Source of the DNA: CBDAPI01 sp965248635
Lineage (GTDB): Bacteria; Acidobacteriota; UBA6911; RPQK01; CBDAPI01
Length of the DNA: 64,000 nucleotides
Assembly (NCBI GenBank): GCA_965248635.1
Contig: OZ252114.1
Location: forward strand, 2,170,001-2,234,000
Direction of reading: 5' to 3'
The notes beneath the pieces are model-generated. The model saw only the letters and a program-made list of their open reading frames with translations, was not told the DNA's origin and searched no databases. How positions within the stretch are numbered: position 1 is the first letter of the stretch; every line of letters begins with the position of its first letter. Below, piece by piece: positions 18,940-26,899 of the stretch. The position numbers and the translations under genes are program-made.

Positions 18940-20687
18940 AGAGAGACTCGTCCCTGGATGATCGTTCGAGTCCTGAGAGTGGGAGGCAGGGCTCTGGGGC
19001 AGCGGACCGTTTAAATCCTCCCGGGAGCAGCCCCAGAGCCCTGCCTCCCACTCTCAGGACGTTCCGGGGCGCCTCAGGATGGACCCGTCGCCGTTTTCTG
19101 AATCTGGCGGTGGCCGGTGCCGGCACTCCCGCGCTGCTGACCCGCTGTCGGTCCGGTCAGAGCCCTTCCGTTCTGCCAGGCAGGGCGGGCTTCGAACTGG
19201 AAGAGGCAAGTGTCACCCAACTCCAGGAGGCCATGAGATCGGGGCGGCTCAGTGCCCGGTCGATCACAGAGATGTATCTGAATCGGATTCAGGAGTTGGA
19301 CCGTAGAGGGCCCGCGCTGAGGGCCATTATCGAAGTGAATCCCGAGGCTCTGAGTGTGGCGGAGCGACTCGACGAGGAGCGACGAGAGGGGCACGTCCGG
19401 GGGCCGCTGCACGGCATACCAGTCGTGCTCAAGGACAACATTGATACCGCGGACCGAATGACGACCACGGCCGGTTCGCTGGCCCTGGAAGGCTCTCATC
19501 CCGGGCGAGACTCCCAGGTGGCTTCCCGGCTTCGTGAAGCCGGAGCCGTGCTGCTGGCCAAAGCGAATTTGAGCGAGTGGGCAAACTTCCGCTCCAACCG
19601 GTCCTCCAGCGGCTGGAGCGGGCGCGGAGGACAATGCCGCAACCCCTACGATCTGAGCCGGAACCCGTGTGGGTCCAGTTCCGGGTCGGCGGTCGCCGTC
19701 TCAGGCAATCTGGCACCCCTTGCCATCGGTACCGAAACCAACGGATCGGTCGTCTGCCCGGCCGGAGTCTGTGGAGTGGTGGGGATCAAGCCCACAGTCG
19801 GGCTGGTTGGGCGATCCGGGATCATTCCTATTTCTCACACTCAGGACACGGCCGGGCCCATGGCCAGGACAGTTGCCGACGCGGCCCTTCTACTGGGAGC
19901 TCTCACTGGCATCGACCCTCTGGACTCAGCGACCCAGGAGAGCCGGGGAAAGTCCCACATTGACTACAGCTCGTTTCTGGACTGGAGGGGTCTCAAAGGG
20001 GCTCGAATCGGAGTGGTTCGCCAGTTCTTCGGGTCTCATCCTGCGGTACAAGAAACCATGGAACGATCGCTGGAGTTGCTGCGCCGTGAAGGCTCTGAAC
20101 TGATCGACAATGTTGAACTACCTGGCCGCCGACAGACCGGTAACGCCGCACTGACTCTGATGCTCTTCGAATTCAAGGCAGGCCTGAATGCCTATCTGTC
20201 CAAGCTCGGGCCGTCCGCTCCTGTAAGGAAGCTGCAGGAGATTATTGCTTTTAACCAGGAGCACCGAGCCGTAGAGATGCCCTTCTTTGGCCAGGAACTG
20301 TTCATTCAGGCTCAGGAGAAGGGGCCACTTACCGACCAGGAATACCTCGATGCCCTGAAGACGAGCCTGCGCTTCGCGCGCGAGGAGGGCATTGACAAGG
20401 TCATGGATGAGCACGACCTGGATGCCCTGGTCGCACCTACCGGGGGTCCGGCCTGGAAGATCGATCTTCTCAATGGCGATCCCTCCGGTGGAGGGAGTTC
20501 GAGTCCGGCCGCGCGGGCCGGGTATCCCAACATCACGGTTCCGGCTGGGAACGTGCGGGGTTTACCGATCGGAATCTCGTTCTTCGGAAGAGCCTGGAGC
20601 GAGCCGCGACTGCTTCGGATCGCTTACGCCTTTGAGCAGTCCGCCCACGCCCGCATCGTGCCCCGGTTCCGGGAGAGCATCCTGTAG
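18936..20687 (+). CDS. amidase (AS family), Tat-type signal, palindromic insert in N-terminus
   Basis: The ATG at 18936 overlaps the glnS stop (ATGA) and gives 583 residues. Residues 12-42 are encoded by a 91-base palindromic repeat that keeps the frame open. A Tat-like signal follows (TRRRFLNLAVAGAG near residue 50), with a possible lipobox ending LLTRC. The amidase-signature domain has VVLKDNIDT (catalytic Lys), GSSSGSAVAVSG (cis-Ser region) and GTETNGSVVCPAG (nucleophile Ser). A GatA role is unlikely because of the export signal and because GlnRS is encoded next door. It probably hydrolyses an amide in the periplasm; the substrate is unknown. No in-frame ATG lies between the palindrome and the twin arginine, so the insert seems to have become coding. 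Confidence 0.85.
   Translation: MKRDSSLDDRSSPESGRQGSGAADRLNPPGSSPRALPPTLRTFRGASGWTRRRFLNLAVAGAGTPALLTRCRSGQSPSVLPGRAGFELEEASVTQLQEAMRSGRLSARSITEMYLNRIQELDRRGPALRAIIEVNPEALSVAERLDEERREGHVRGPLHGIPVVLKDNIDTADRMTTTAGSLALEGSHPGRDSQVASRLREAGAVLLAKANLSEWANFRSNRSSSGWSGRGGQCRNPYDLSRNPCGSSSGSAVAVSGNLAPLAIGTETNGSVVCPAGVCGVVGIKPTVGLVGRSGIIPISHTQDTAGPMARTVADAALLLGALTGIDPLDSATQESRGKSHIDYSSFLDWRGLKGARIGVVRQFFGSHPAVQETMERSLELLRREGSELIDNVELPGRRQTGNAALTLMLFEFKAGLNAYLSKLGPSAPVRKLQEIIAFNQEHRAVEMPFFGQELFIQAQEKGPLTDQEYLDALKTSLRFAREEGIDKVMDEHDLDALVAPTGGPAWKIDLLNGDPSGGGSSSPAARAGYPNITVPAGNVRGLPIGISFFGRAWSEPRLLRIAYAFEQSAHARIVPRFRESIL
18970..19060. repeat. long hairpin element, copy 1 (inside amidase gene)
   Basis: The 31-base arms at 18970-19000 and 19030-19060 are perfect reverse complements around a 29-base loop containing TTTAAA (19010-19015). 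Read on the minus strand, the loop matches those of the copies at 20.75 and 63.06 kb (CGGGA..ATTTAAACG). Arm sequence differs between copies while pairing is kept. Confidence 0.9.
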
Positions 20688-20724
20688 GAAGCCCCTGGGT
20701 GGTTTGACTTGCAGGCTTCCGACG

Positions 20725-20800
20725 AGAGAGCGGGAGGAACCCTTGGGGCGGCGCTCGGGAATTTAAACGTCGCGCCGCCCCAGGGCCCCTCCCACTCTCT
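20725..20800. repeat. long hairpin element, copy 2
   Basis: Arms of about 30 bases pair with a few mismatches (20725-20754 with 20772-20800). The loop contains CGGGAATTTAAACGTC, on the plus strand. Copies 1 and 2 share the flank GACGTTCC just right of the right arm. It lies between the amidase stop and the aminotransferase remnant. Confidence 0.85.
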
Positions 20801-20849
20801 TGACGTTCCCGGCCTCCCACGTTTCAGGTCCTCAACGAGAAACGAGGAA

Positions 20850-21230
20850 CTACATCTCCCCCAAACAGGAGTCCAGCACCTCCAGGGCGTAGTCAACGTC
20901 GGCTGCTGTTAGACACAGAGGCGGTTTGAGCCGGAGCACATTCCCGTAGAGTCCCCCCTTGCCGAACAGGACCTGCCGCCGACACGTGCGATCGAGCAGT
21001 TCTTGAGTCTCACTGACGGCCGGTTCTTTGGAGACACGGTCCCGGACCAGTTCCACGCCCACCATCAGGCCTTTTCCCCGGACATCTCCAATGAGCGGAT
21101 GCCTCTGCTGAAGAGCCTGCAGGCCGCTCTTGAGTCTCTCACTCTGTTGGCGGGCGTTCTCCACCAGTTTCTCCTGGTCGATCACGTCCAGCACCGCACT
21201 GCCTGCAGCCATGGAAAGCGGATTGCCCCC
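20850..21230 (-). pseudogene. class III aminotransferase, C-terminal remnant
   Basis: About 127 codons read GGNPLSMAAGSAVLDVI, then IGDVRGKGLMVGVELV, and end with NVLRLKPPLCLTAADVDYAL, the C-terminal domain of PLP-dependent class III aminotransferases (alanine-glyoxylate or 4-aminobutyrate type). Homology stops abruptly at about 21230, so the PLP-binding Lys and the whole N-terminal two-thirds are gone. An internal ATG at 21212 leaves a 120-residue frame, but no enzyme could result. The break abuts the metK promoter. Confidence 0.75.
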
Positions 21231-21242
21231 GGGTAAGATCCA

Positions 21243-21271
21243 TTGACACTCTACAAAGCCCTGTGCTAATT
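21243..21271 (+). promoter_or_regulatory. candidate sigma-70 promoter for metK
   Basis: TTGACA (21243-21248), a 17-base spacer, then CTAATT (21266-21271). Transcription would start about 50 bases before the metK ATG, leaving a leader too short for the common SAM riboswitch classes. Confidence 0.45.
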
Positions 21272-21328
21272 GTGAGTGCTTTGTTCCAGTACTTCCCTGC
21301 AGAAATATGATGCCCGGATGGAGGAACT

Positions 21329-22507
21329 ATGCCACCGCTTGATCGACATCTCTTTACTTCAGAATCGGTGACCGAGGGGCACCCGGACAAGATTGCGGAT
21401 CAGATTTCTGACGCAGTCCTGGATGCCATTATCGAACAAGATCCCCGGGCCCGCGTCGCCTGCGAGACCATGGTCACAACTGGTCTTGCTGTTGTGGCCG
21501 GCGAAATTACCACGGACTGCTATGTCGACATTCCGGCCCTGGTCAGAGAAACCATTGAAGCAGTTGGATACACCCGTGCCAAGTTCGGGTTTGATCACGC
21601 GACCTGCGGCGTCATCTGTTCTCTCGACAAGCAGTCGCCTGACATCGCCATGGGAGTCGATACGGGGGGAGCAGGCGATCAGGGGATGATGTTCGGCTTT
21701 GCCTGCCGTGACACGTCGCAGCTCATGCCGATGCCGATTCAGCTGGCTCATGATCTGACCCGCCAGTTGAGCCGGAGTCGAAAGGATGGCGTCCTGAACT
21801 GGCTGCGGCCCGACGGGAAGTCTCAGGTGACCGTGGAGTACGAGGGGTTTGTTCCGCTCAGAGTCGATGCGGTGGTGATTTCCACTCAGCACAGCGACGC
21901 GGTGTCGAACGATGAGATCCGTGAAGGAATCCGCCGGGAAGTGATCGAGCCCATGGTCCCTGCAGACCTGATGGATGACGACACCGAGATCTACGTCAAC
22001 CCCACCGGCCGCTTTGTCACGGGAGGTCCGCAGGGTGATTGCGGGCTGACCGGACGCAAGATTATCGTCGACACCTACGGTGGCATGGGGCGTCACGGCG
22101 GAGGGGCGTTCTCCGGGAAAGACCCCTCCAAAGTGGATCGATCGGCCAGCTACATGGCCCGCTACATTGCCAAGAATCTGGTGGCGGCAGGGCTGGCGGA
22201 CCGCATCGAGATCCAGCTCGCCTACGCGATCGGTGTGGCTGATCCGGTGTCTGTCATGCTGGATAGTTTTGGTACGGCCAGGGTGGATGATGCACGTATC
22301 GTGGAGCTCATTCGCGAACACTTCCAGCTCACGCCGCAAGGAATCATCGAGTCCCTGGATCTGCGCCGGCCGGTCTACCTCAGGACGGCTGCCTATGGTC
22401 ACTTCGGACGTGAAGAAGATGGCTTTACCTGGGAAAAGACCGACAAGGCCGACCTGCTCAGAGAAGAAGCTGGAATTGCCACCGCGGACGTCCAGCCCGT
22501 CAGCTAA
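21329..22507 (+). CDS. metK: S-adenosylmethionine synthetase
   Basis: A 392-residue enzyme making SAM from methionine and ATP in the cytosol. The N-terminal FTSESVTEGHPDKIADQISD includes the ATP-binding His and Mg-binding Asp. The signature GAGDQGMMFG occurs near residue 113 (written here as GGAGDQGMMFGFA), and the P-loop-like GGGAFSGKDPSKVDRSASYMARY near residue 255 binds triphosphate. The length equals the family norm. GGAGG lies just before the ATG. SAM supply is relevant to the four radical SAM enzymes downstream, although there is no sign of co-transcription with them. Confidence 0.97.
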   Translation: MPPLDRHLFTSESVTEGHPDKIADQISDAVLDAIIEQDPRARVACETMVTTGLAVVAGEITTDCYVDIPALVRETIEAVGYTRAKFGFDHATCGVICSLDKQSPDIAMGVDTGGAGDQGMMFGFACRDTSQLMPMPIQLAHDLTRQLSRSRKDGVLNWLRPDGKSQVTVEYEGFVPLRVDAVVISTQHSDAVSNDEIREGIRREVIEPMVPADLMDDDTEIYVNPTGRFVTGGPQGDCGLTGRKIIVDTYGGMGRHGGGAFSGKDPSKVDRSASYMARYIAKNLVAAGLADRIEIQLAYAIGVADPVSVMLDSFGTARVDDARIVELIREHFQLTPQGIIESLDLRRPVYLRTAAYGHFGREEDGFTWEKTDKADLLREEAGIATADVQPVS

Positions 22508-22524
22508 AAAGGATCCCTTTTTTT

Positions 22525-22548
22525 CATAGCTGATATCATCAAGCTATG
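22525..22548. promoter_or_regulatory. 7-bp inverted repeat covering the rhomboid start codon
   Basis: CATAGCT (22525-22531) and AGCTATG (22542-22548) are exact inverted repeats around 10 bases. The second arm contains the ATG at 22546. In RNA, the stem could mask that start; a later ATG at 22567 could be used instead. No strong Shine-Dalgarno precedes either ATG. Short repeats like this also occur by chance. Confidence 0.3.
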
Positions 22549-23265
22549 CACTACAGGCGCCCGGGCATGATCACGATGGGACCCCGCCTGACCCCTGCCG
22601 TCAAGTACATTATCCTGGCCTGCGTCGGAATCTACTTTCTCACCCGACTGGGAGCCGGCCAGGAAATGATCAAGTTCTTCGGCCTGACTCCCCACTCGGT
22701 TTTCACCAAGCTCTTCATCTGGCAGCCTTTCACCTATCTCTTCTTTCACGATGTCGATGGGTTCTGGCACATTTTCATGAACATGTTCGTCCTCTGGATG
22801 TTCGGTTCGGAGCTGGAGCGCTATCTGGGGTCGCGTGAGTTTGTCCGCTTCTTTTTCATTACCGGTGCCGGTGCCGGTCTCATTTCGATTCTAGCGCACC
22901 CGCTGTCTACCACACCCACCATCGGCGCCAGCGGTTCGGTTTACGGGGTCCTGCTTGCTTACGGGCTACTCTTTCCGGAACGGATGGTCTATCTCTATTT
23001 CCTGTTTCCGGTGAAGGTCAAGTATTTCATCTCGTTCGTGTTCGTGGTGGCCTTTCTCTCGGCTTTTGGCAGCAGTGGAACCGGCATCGACCACTTTGCT
23101 CATCTGGGTGGCGGGCTCTTCGCCTTTCTCTACCTCAGGGGCTTTCTCTCCTGGAAGAAAGTCCGCGAAAGCTACAATCGGTGGCGCCTCCAGCGCCTGC
23201 GCCGAAAGTTCAAGGTCTACGAAAACGAGCGCCGCAAGCGGGACGACGACTTCTGGATTAACTAG
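22546..23265 (+). CDS. rhomboid family intramembrane serine protease
   Basis: About 239 residues with six predicted membrane segments. The catalytic Ser is in GASGSVYG near residue 130 and the catalytic His is in GIDHFAHLGGG near residues 182-186. FHDVDGFWHIFMNMFVLWMFG is the conserved L1/TM2 region, with its HxxxN-like pattern. The C-terminal 45 residues are basic and cytosolic. Rhomboids cleave single-pass membrane proteins within the bilayer; the substrate is unknown. It follows metK by 38 bases and could be co-transcribed with it. Confidence 0.9.
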   Translation: MHYRRPGMITMGPRLTPAVKYIILACVGIYFLTRLGAGQEMIKFFGLTPHSVFTKLFIWQPFTYLFFHDVDGFWHIFMNMFVLWMFGSELERYLGSREFVRFFFITGAGAGLISILAHPLSTTPTIGASGSVYGVLLAYGLLFPERMVYLYFLFPVKVKYFISFVFVVAFLSAFGSSGTGIDHFAHLGGGLFAFLYLRGFLSWKKVRESYNRWRLQRLRRKFKVYENERRKRDDDFWIN

Positions 23266-23287
23266 CCAGCCCCTTTCCACTTTCCCG

Positions 23288-23339
23288 GCGCCGACCGTCT
23301 AACTTCCCGGTCGCGGCCCTGAGGGCCCTCCCACTTTCC
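23288..23339. repeat. degenerate hairpin element, copy 4 (one arm lost)
   Basis: On the minus strand the loop reads CGGGAAGTTAGACGG, a variant of the CGGGAATTTAAACG loop. The arm at 23315-23339 resembles the right arm of copy 2 (both contain CCTCCCACT), but the other arm does not pair. Confidence 0.55.
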
Positions 23340-23365
23340 GGAACTCGGAACGCGGAACCCGGAAC
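23340..23365. repeat. heptanucleotide tandem repeat (GGAACNC x3.7)
   Basis: Consecutive units GGAACTC, GGAACGC, GGAACCC and GGAAC directly follow the degenerate hairpin element. Confidence 0.75.
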
Positions 23366-23410
23366 AATCCGATATCTATCTGTTAAGCTGTCGCGGAGGA
23401 TTCTGTCGAA

Positions 23411-24427
23411 GTGCAACGGTCTCAGATCTCGAACCGCTGGAAACTTATGTCCGGGTACGTCACCGGTCAACCGGATCTGAGCGGCTATCCCATTACCCTG
23501 ATTGTCGAGAACACGGCCAAGTGTAATTTCAAGTGCCCCATGTGCCCTCGTGAGTTTGGATACTATCCTCCCGAAGACTTCGACTTTAATCTGTTCAGGA
23601 CCATCATCGACGAAATCAAGAGTCAGACCGAACTCGTCTTCCCCTGGGGTGGGGGGGAACCACTGATGAGTTCGGACCTCTCGAAGATGATCCGGTATTG
23701 CAGGGACGCGGGGATCTACACCGTTGTCTCAACCAATGCCAGTCTGCTCGACGAGGCCCGCAGCCGGGAGCTGATCGAAGCCGGCCTGGACAACATCATC
23801 CTGGCTTTCGACGGCACGACTCCCGAGGTCTATGAGAGGTATCGAAAGGGTGGTGACTTCTGCGAAGTCAAGTCGAACATCCACGGGTTCCTGCGTGTGA
23901 AGGAAGCCATGAAATCGGACATCTTTACGGTGCTGCAGATGGTTCGACTTCCCTACAATCAACACCAGGTCGGGGACTTTCGCAGGATGTGGTCGATCCC
24001 GGGCGTGAATGAGGTTCGGGTCAAGGAGGACGAGATCGTCATTCCGGAGGTCGCGCTTGAAGAACGAATTCAACATGATCGCAGGCGCCATCCCTGCTAT
24101 CAGCTCTGGCAGGGTCCTGCCACAATCAACTACAAAGGTGATTTGTTCCCCTGCTGTCACACCTGGCGCACGGAGCCCTTTGGAAACGTGAATCAAGAGT
24201 CAGTCTATGACTTGTGGAACTCGGAAAAGATGCAGAGGATGAGAGCAGCGCATCTGCGGGGGGATCTGACCGACTACCCCGACTGTATGGACTGCCATGC
24301 GCCCAATCCCCGGCTCCCCGTAATCCTGGGGAGTTTCCTCGTCGACATGTTCAAGGTCCGAAAATGGATTCCGAAGTTGGAGAGGATGGCCGTTTTCTAC
24401 CGGATTCCACTTTTTGTTGATCGTTGA
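23411..24427 (+). CDS. radical SAM protein with SPASM-like C-terminus (1 of 4)
   Basis: 338 residues from GTG, preceded by GGAGGA; an ATG at 23447 is an alternative start. The 4Fe-4S motif CNFKCPMC is at about residues 38-45. WGGGEPL is the GGEP SAM-binding element, and AFDGTTPEVYERYR follows. The C-terminal quarter has CYQLW, then FPCCHTWR, then DCMDCHAPNP, Cys clusters of the SPASM/twitch type that hold further clusters in peptide- or sugar-modifying enzymes. It is the first gene of a tight four-gene operon (13-base gap to the next). No precursor peptide gene was found nearby, so the substrate is open. Confidence 0.88.
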   Translation: MQRSQISNRWKLMSGYVTGQPDLSGYPITLIVENTAKCNFKCPMCPREFGYYPPEDFDFNLFRTIIDEIKSQTELVFPWGGGEPLMSSDLSKMIRYCRDAGIYTVVSTNASLLDEARSRELIEAGLDNIILAFDGTTPEVYERYRKGGDFCEVKSNIHGFLRVKEAMKSDIFTVLQMVRLPYNQHQVGDFRRMWSIPGVNEVRVKEDEIVIPEVALEERIQHDRRRHPCYQLWQGPATINYKGDLFPCCHTWRTEPFGNVNQESVYDLWNSEKMQRMRAAHLRGDLTDYPDCMDCHAPNPRLPVILGSFLVDMFKVRKWIPKLERMAVFYRIPLFVDR

Positions 24428-24440
24428 GGTGTGAAGAGAT

Positions 24441-25859
24441 ATGAACATCCTGCTGGTGCGCGGTAAGCCGACCTTCATGGATATGATCGTGGGCATTCCG
24501 ATCGGACTCGTGTATATCGCCCCGATTGCCCGGAAGAAGGGGCATCACGTGGAGATTCTGGATCTCGCCCTGGAAGACGACCCCCGAGCCGCCCTCGATT
24601 CCAGGCTGCGCGAGCGACGCTGGGACGTGGCCGGCTTTACCTGCATGACCGCAGAGTTCGAAGGAGCCGAGATTGCTGCGCGCCAGATCAAAGATTTCGA
24701 CCCCTCGATCCGAACCATCTTCGGGGGGCAGCATCCGACCATCGTCACGAAGGAGGTGCTGGAAACCGAGTTCTGTGACTTTGTTTGCATGGGGGAGGGC
24801 GAGGAGACGTTTGGAGAGTTCCTGGATGTTCTGGAGGTTGGAGGAGACCCGTCAGCGGTTACGGGGCTGGCCTTTAAGGACCAGGATCGAGAGGTTCGGC
24901 AGAATCTCCCCAGACGCCCGATCTGGGAGGTGGACGAAATCCCTCTTCCTGCCTATGAATTACTGGAGCTGGACCGCTATGCGACAGCTGAATCGGCTCG
25001 CTACACACCAAAGTACAAGCGGGCGATTCAGATCTTCACGAGTCGGGGCTGTCCCTGGCACTGCACCTACTGCCACGACTTGTTCGGCAAGAAGTTTCGG
25101 GCCAGATCACCCGAGCACGTTCTCAAAGAAATGAGAATGCTCTACTACGATCACAACATCCAGGAGTTTATGGTTGAGGACGATATCTTCAACTTTGACA
25201 TGGATCGAGCCAAGCGGATTTGTGATCTGATCGTAGAAGAGAAGATGGAGGTGGCTCTGCAGTTTGGAAACGGAATCCGGCTGGAGCGTATCGACGAAGA
25301 GCTGGTGCGAAAGCTCGCCGCCGCCGGAACCCACCACGTTTCCATTGCCATCGAGTCAGCCAGCCCCCGCGTGCAACGCCTGAGCAAGAAGTACCTCAAG
25401 CTCCACATGGTGAATGAGGTGGTGGGCTGGATGAGGAATTACGGAATCAATACTCTGGGTTTCTTCATGATCGGCTTTCCCACGGAAACGGTTGAAGAAA
25501 TCAAGATGACGATTCGATATGCCTGCCAGGCGGATCTGGATGAGGCTCTCTTCAGCATCGTGATCCCATATTCGGGGACTGAATTGAGCCGCCAGATCGC
25601 CGACCTGGGCATGGTGGACCCGGAACGCCAGACCGATCACCTCCATGAAGTTGCCAAGATCAAGACTCCCGATTTTGACTTCTCCACGCTGCGGAGACTC
25701 CAGCGGATCGCTTATCTCAAGTTCTTCCTCACTCGCTTTCGCTTCATCCGAATTGCACCCAAGTTTTTTAGTTTTCGGTCGAGCAAGCGCTATTTGAGGG
25801 CGGTTGAGCGCAATTTTCTCCCCGAGTCTCTGACCGGTGCACAGTCGCGAGCCAATTAG
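24441..25859 (+). CDS. B12-binding domain radical SAM protein (2 of 4)
   Basis: 472 residues. The N-terminal 150 residues form a cobalamin-binding-like Rossmann domain (PIGLVYIAPIARKKGHHVEILDLA; FGGQHPTIVTKEVLE; CMGEGEETF), without the DxHxxG signature, as in many members. The radical SAM motif CPWHCTYC is at about residues 204-211. The barrel has VEDDIFNFD and GIRLERIDEEL, followed by FFMIGFPTET. The tail is basic and aromatic. Such proteins methylate unreactive carbons or rearrange lipids, peptides or sugars. Its stop overlaps the start of the third gene by one base. Confidence 0.88.
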   Translation: MNILLVRGKPTFMDMIVGIPIGLVYIAPIARKKGHHVEILDLALEDDPRAALDSRLRERRWDVAGFTCMTAEFEGAEIAARQIKDFDPSIRTIFGGQHPTIVTKEVLETEFCDFVCMGEGEETFGEFLDVLEVGGDPSAVTGLAFKDQDREVRQNLPRRPIWEVDEIPLPAYELLELDRYATAESARYTPKYKRAIQIFTSRGCPWHCTYCHDLFGKKFRARSPEHVLKEMRMLYYDHNIQEFMVEDDIFNFDMDRAKRICDLIVEEKMEVALQFGNGIRLERIDEELVRKLAAAGTHHVSIAIESASPRVQRLSKKYLKLHMVNEVVGWMRNYGINTLGFFMIGFPTETVEEIKMTIRYACQADLDEALFSIVIPYSGTELSRQIADLGMVDPERQTDHLHEVAKIKTPDFDFSTLRRLQRIAYLKFFLTRFRFIRIAPKFFSFRSSKRYLRAVERNFLPESLTGAQSRAN

Positions 25860-26899
25860 TGAACCGAAACCGGCTGATGTATTCATATCCCGATTTCCCT
25901 GATCACGTTTACGTCGAGCTGACCAACATCTGCAACGCGCGCTGCACGATTTGCGCGACGCCGCAAATGAAGCGTCCCCGCCAGATCATGCCCTTGCCGC
26001 TGTTTCGCCAGATTGTTGATGAATGTGGCCGGCGCGGCGCGCGCAAACTACTGCCGTTTCTGCATGGTGAATCGCTATTGGTTCCAGGGGTGCTCGACTA
26101 CTTCCGCTACGTTCGTAAAGCGGCTCCACGGACTCATTTGAATCTGACCTCCAACGGTTCCAAGCTGACTCCCCAGATCAGTGAGGCGATCCTCCAGGAG
26201 GACTTGATCGACAGCATGATCTTTTCCATTGACGGGGGGGACAAGAAGACCTTCGAGGCGATTCGCCTGAATCTCAAGTACGATGAAGTCAGAGACAACG
26301 TGCTCCACTTCATTCGTCGTCGCAACGAACTGGGCCGAAAGAAACCCAGGGTGTCGATTGCCATGGTGACCGTCGAGGAGAATCGGCACAGCATTCAGAA
26401 GTTGAGGGATGCCTGGAAGGAAGCCGACGAGGTGCGCTTGTCGGTTTACTTTAACTGGGCCGGTCAACTGGCTCAGAACCAGCGCACCCCGAACAAGATC
26501 AACTACTGTGAGAGGCTTCAGCACTACATCACCATTCTGGCAGACGGGCGGGTGGCGATGTGCTGCTTTGATTCGGAGGCCGAGTATGCGGTCGGTGACA
26601 TCACTCGCCAGAGCATTTACGAGGTCTGGCATTCGCAGGCTTTTAACGCAAAGAGGCAGCAGCTCTTTCAGAGAGACTTCGACAAGCTGACGATTTGTGC
26701 CCGGTGCGATTACGTGAACCACCCCAGTTGGGTGACGCCGTTTGCGCGGTTGCGACCCTACGTGGCGCGGACCTTTCCACGCTTGCTGGGAGTTGCCGAG
26801 GGAGCCTACAAGACATGGCTGATGCACGCTCCAGGAACCAGAAAACAGGGAAGTGAAGACGGGAATGCAACCTCAACGCCCCTCCGCAACTCAAGCTGA
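25859..26899 (+). CDS. radical SAM protein with SPASM-like C-terminus (3 of 4)
   Basis: 346 residues from a GTG overlapping the previous stop (TAGTG); the ATG at 25877 is possible. CNARCTIC lies at about residues 25-32, and FLHGESLL takes the place of the usual GGEP region. MCCFDSEAEYAVGDI and LTICARCDY carry the C-terminal Cys pairs of a SPASM/twitch domain. The C-terminal 50 residues are basic, with a hydrophobic patch. Its arrangement next to a B12-type enzyme repeats that of genes 1 and 2, suggesting that the operon grew by duplication of a two-gene module, although the proteins are now quite different. Confidence 0.86.
   Translation: MNRNRLMYSYPDFPDHVYVELTNICNARCTICATPQMKRPRQIMPLPLFRQIVDECGRRGARKLLPFLHGESLLVPGVLDYFRYVRKAAPRTHLNLTSNGSKLTPQISEAILQEDLIDSMIFSIDGGDKKTFEAIRLNLKYDEVRDNVLHFIRRRNELGRKKPRVSIAMVTVEENRHSIQKLRDAWKEADEVRLSVYFNWAGQLAQNQRTPNKINYCERLQHYITILADGRVAMCCFDSEAEYAVGDITRQSIYEVWHSQAFNAKRQQLFQRDFDKLTICARCDYVNHPSWVTPFARLRPYVARTFPRLLGVAEGAYKTWLMHAPGTRKQGSEDGNATSTPLRNSS

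Noticed and set aside
21232..21328. SAM riboswitch upstream of metK
   Set aside because: A -35/-10 pair leaves only about 50 bases of leader, and I could not match the sequence to any SAM riboswitch core. A 7-base stem (ACAAAGC/GCTTTGT) overlaps the promoter instead. A covariance-model search would be decisive.
21359..22402. 347-codon open frame opposite metK
   Set aside because: Shadow of a strongly conserved gene; no recognisable domain and no ribosome site.
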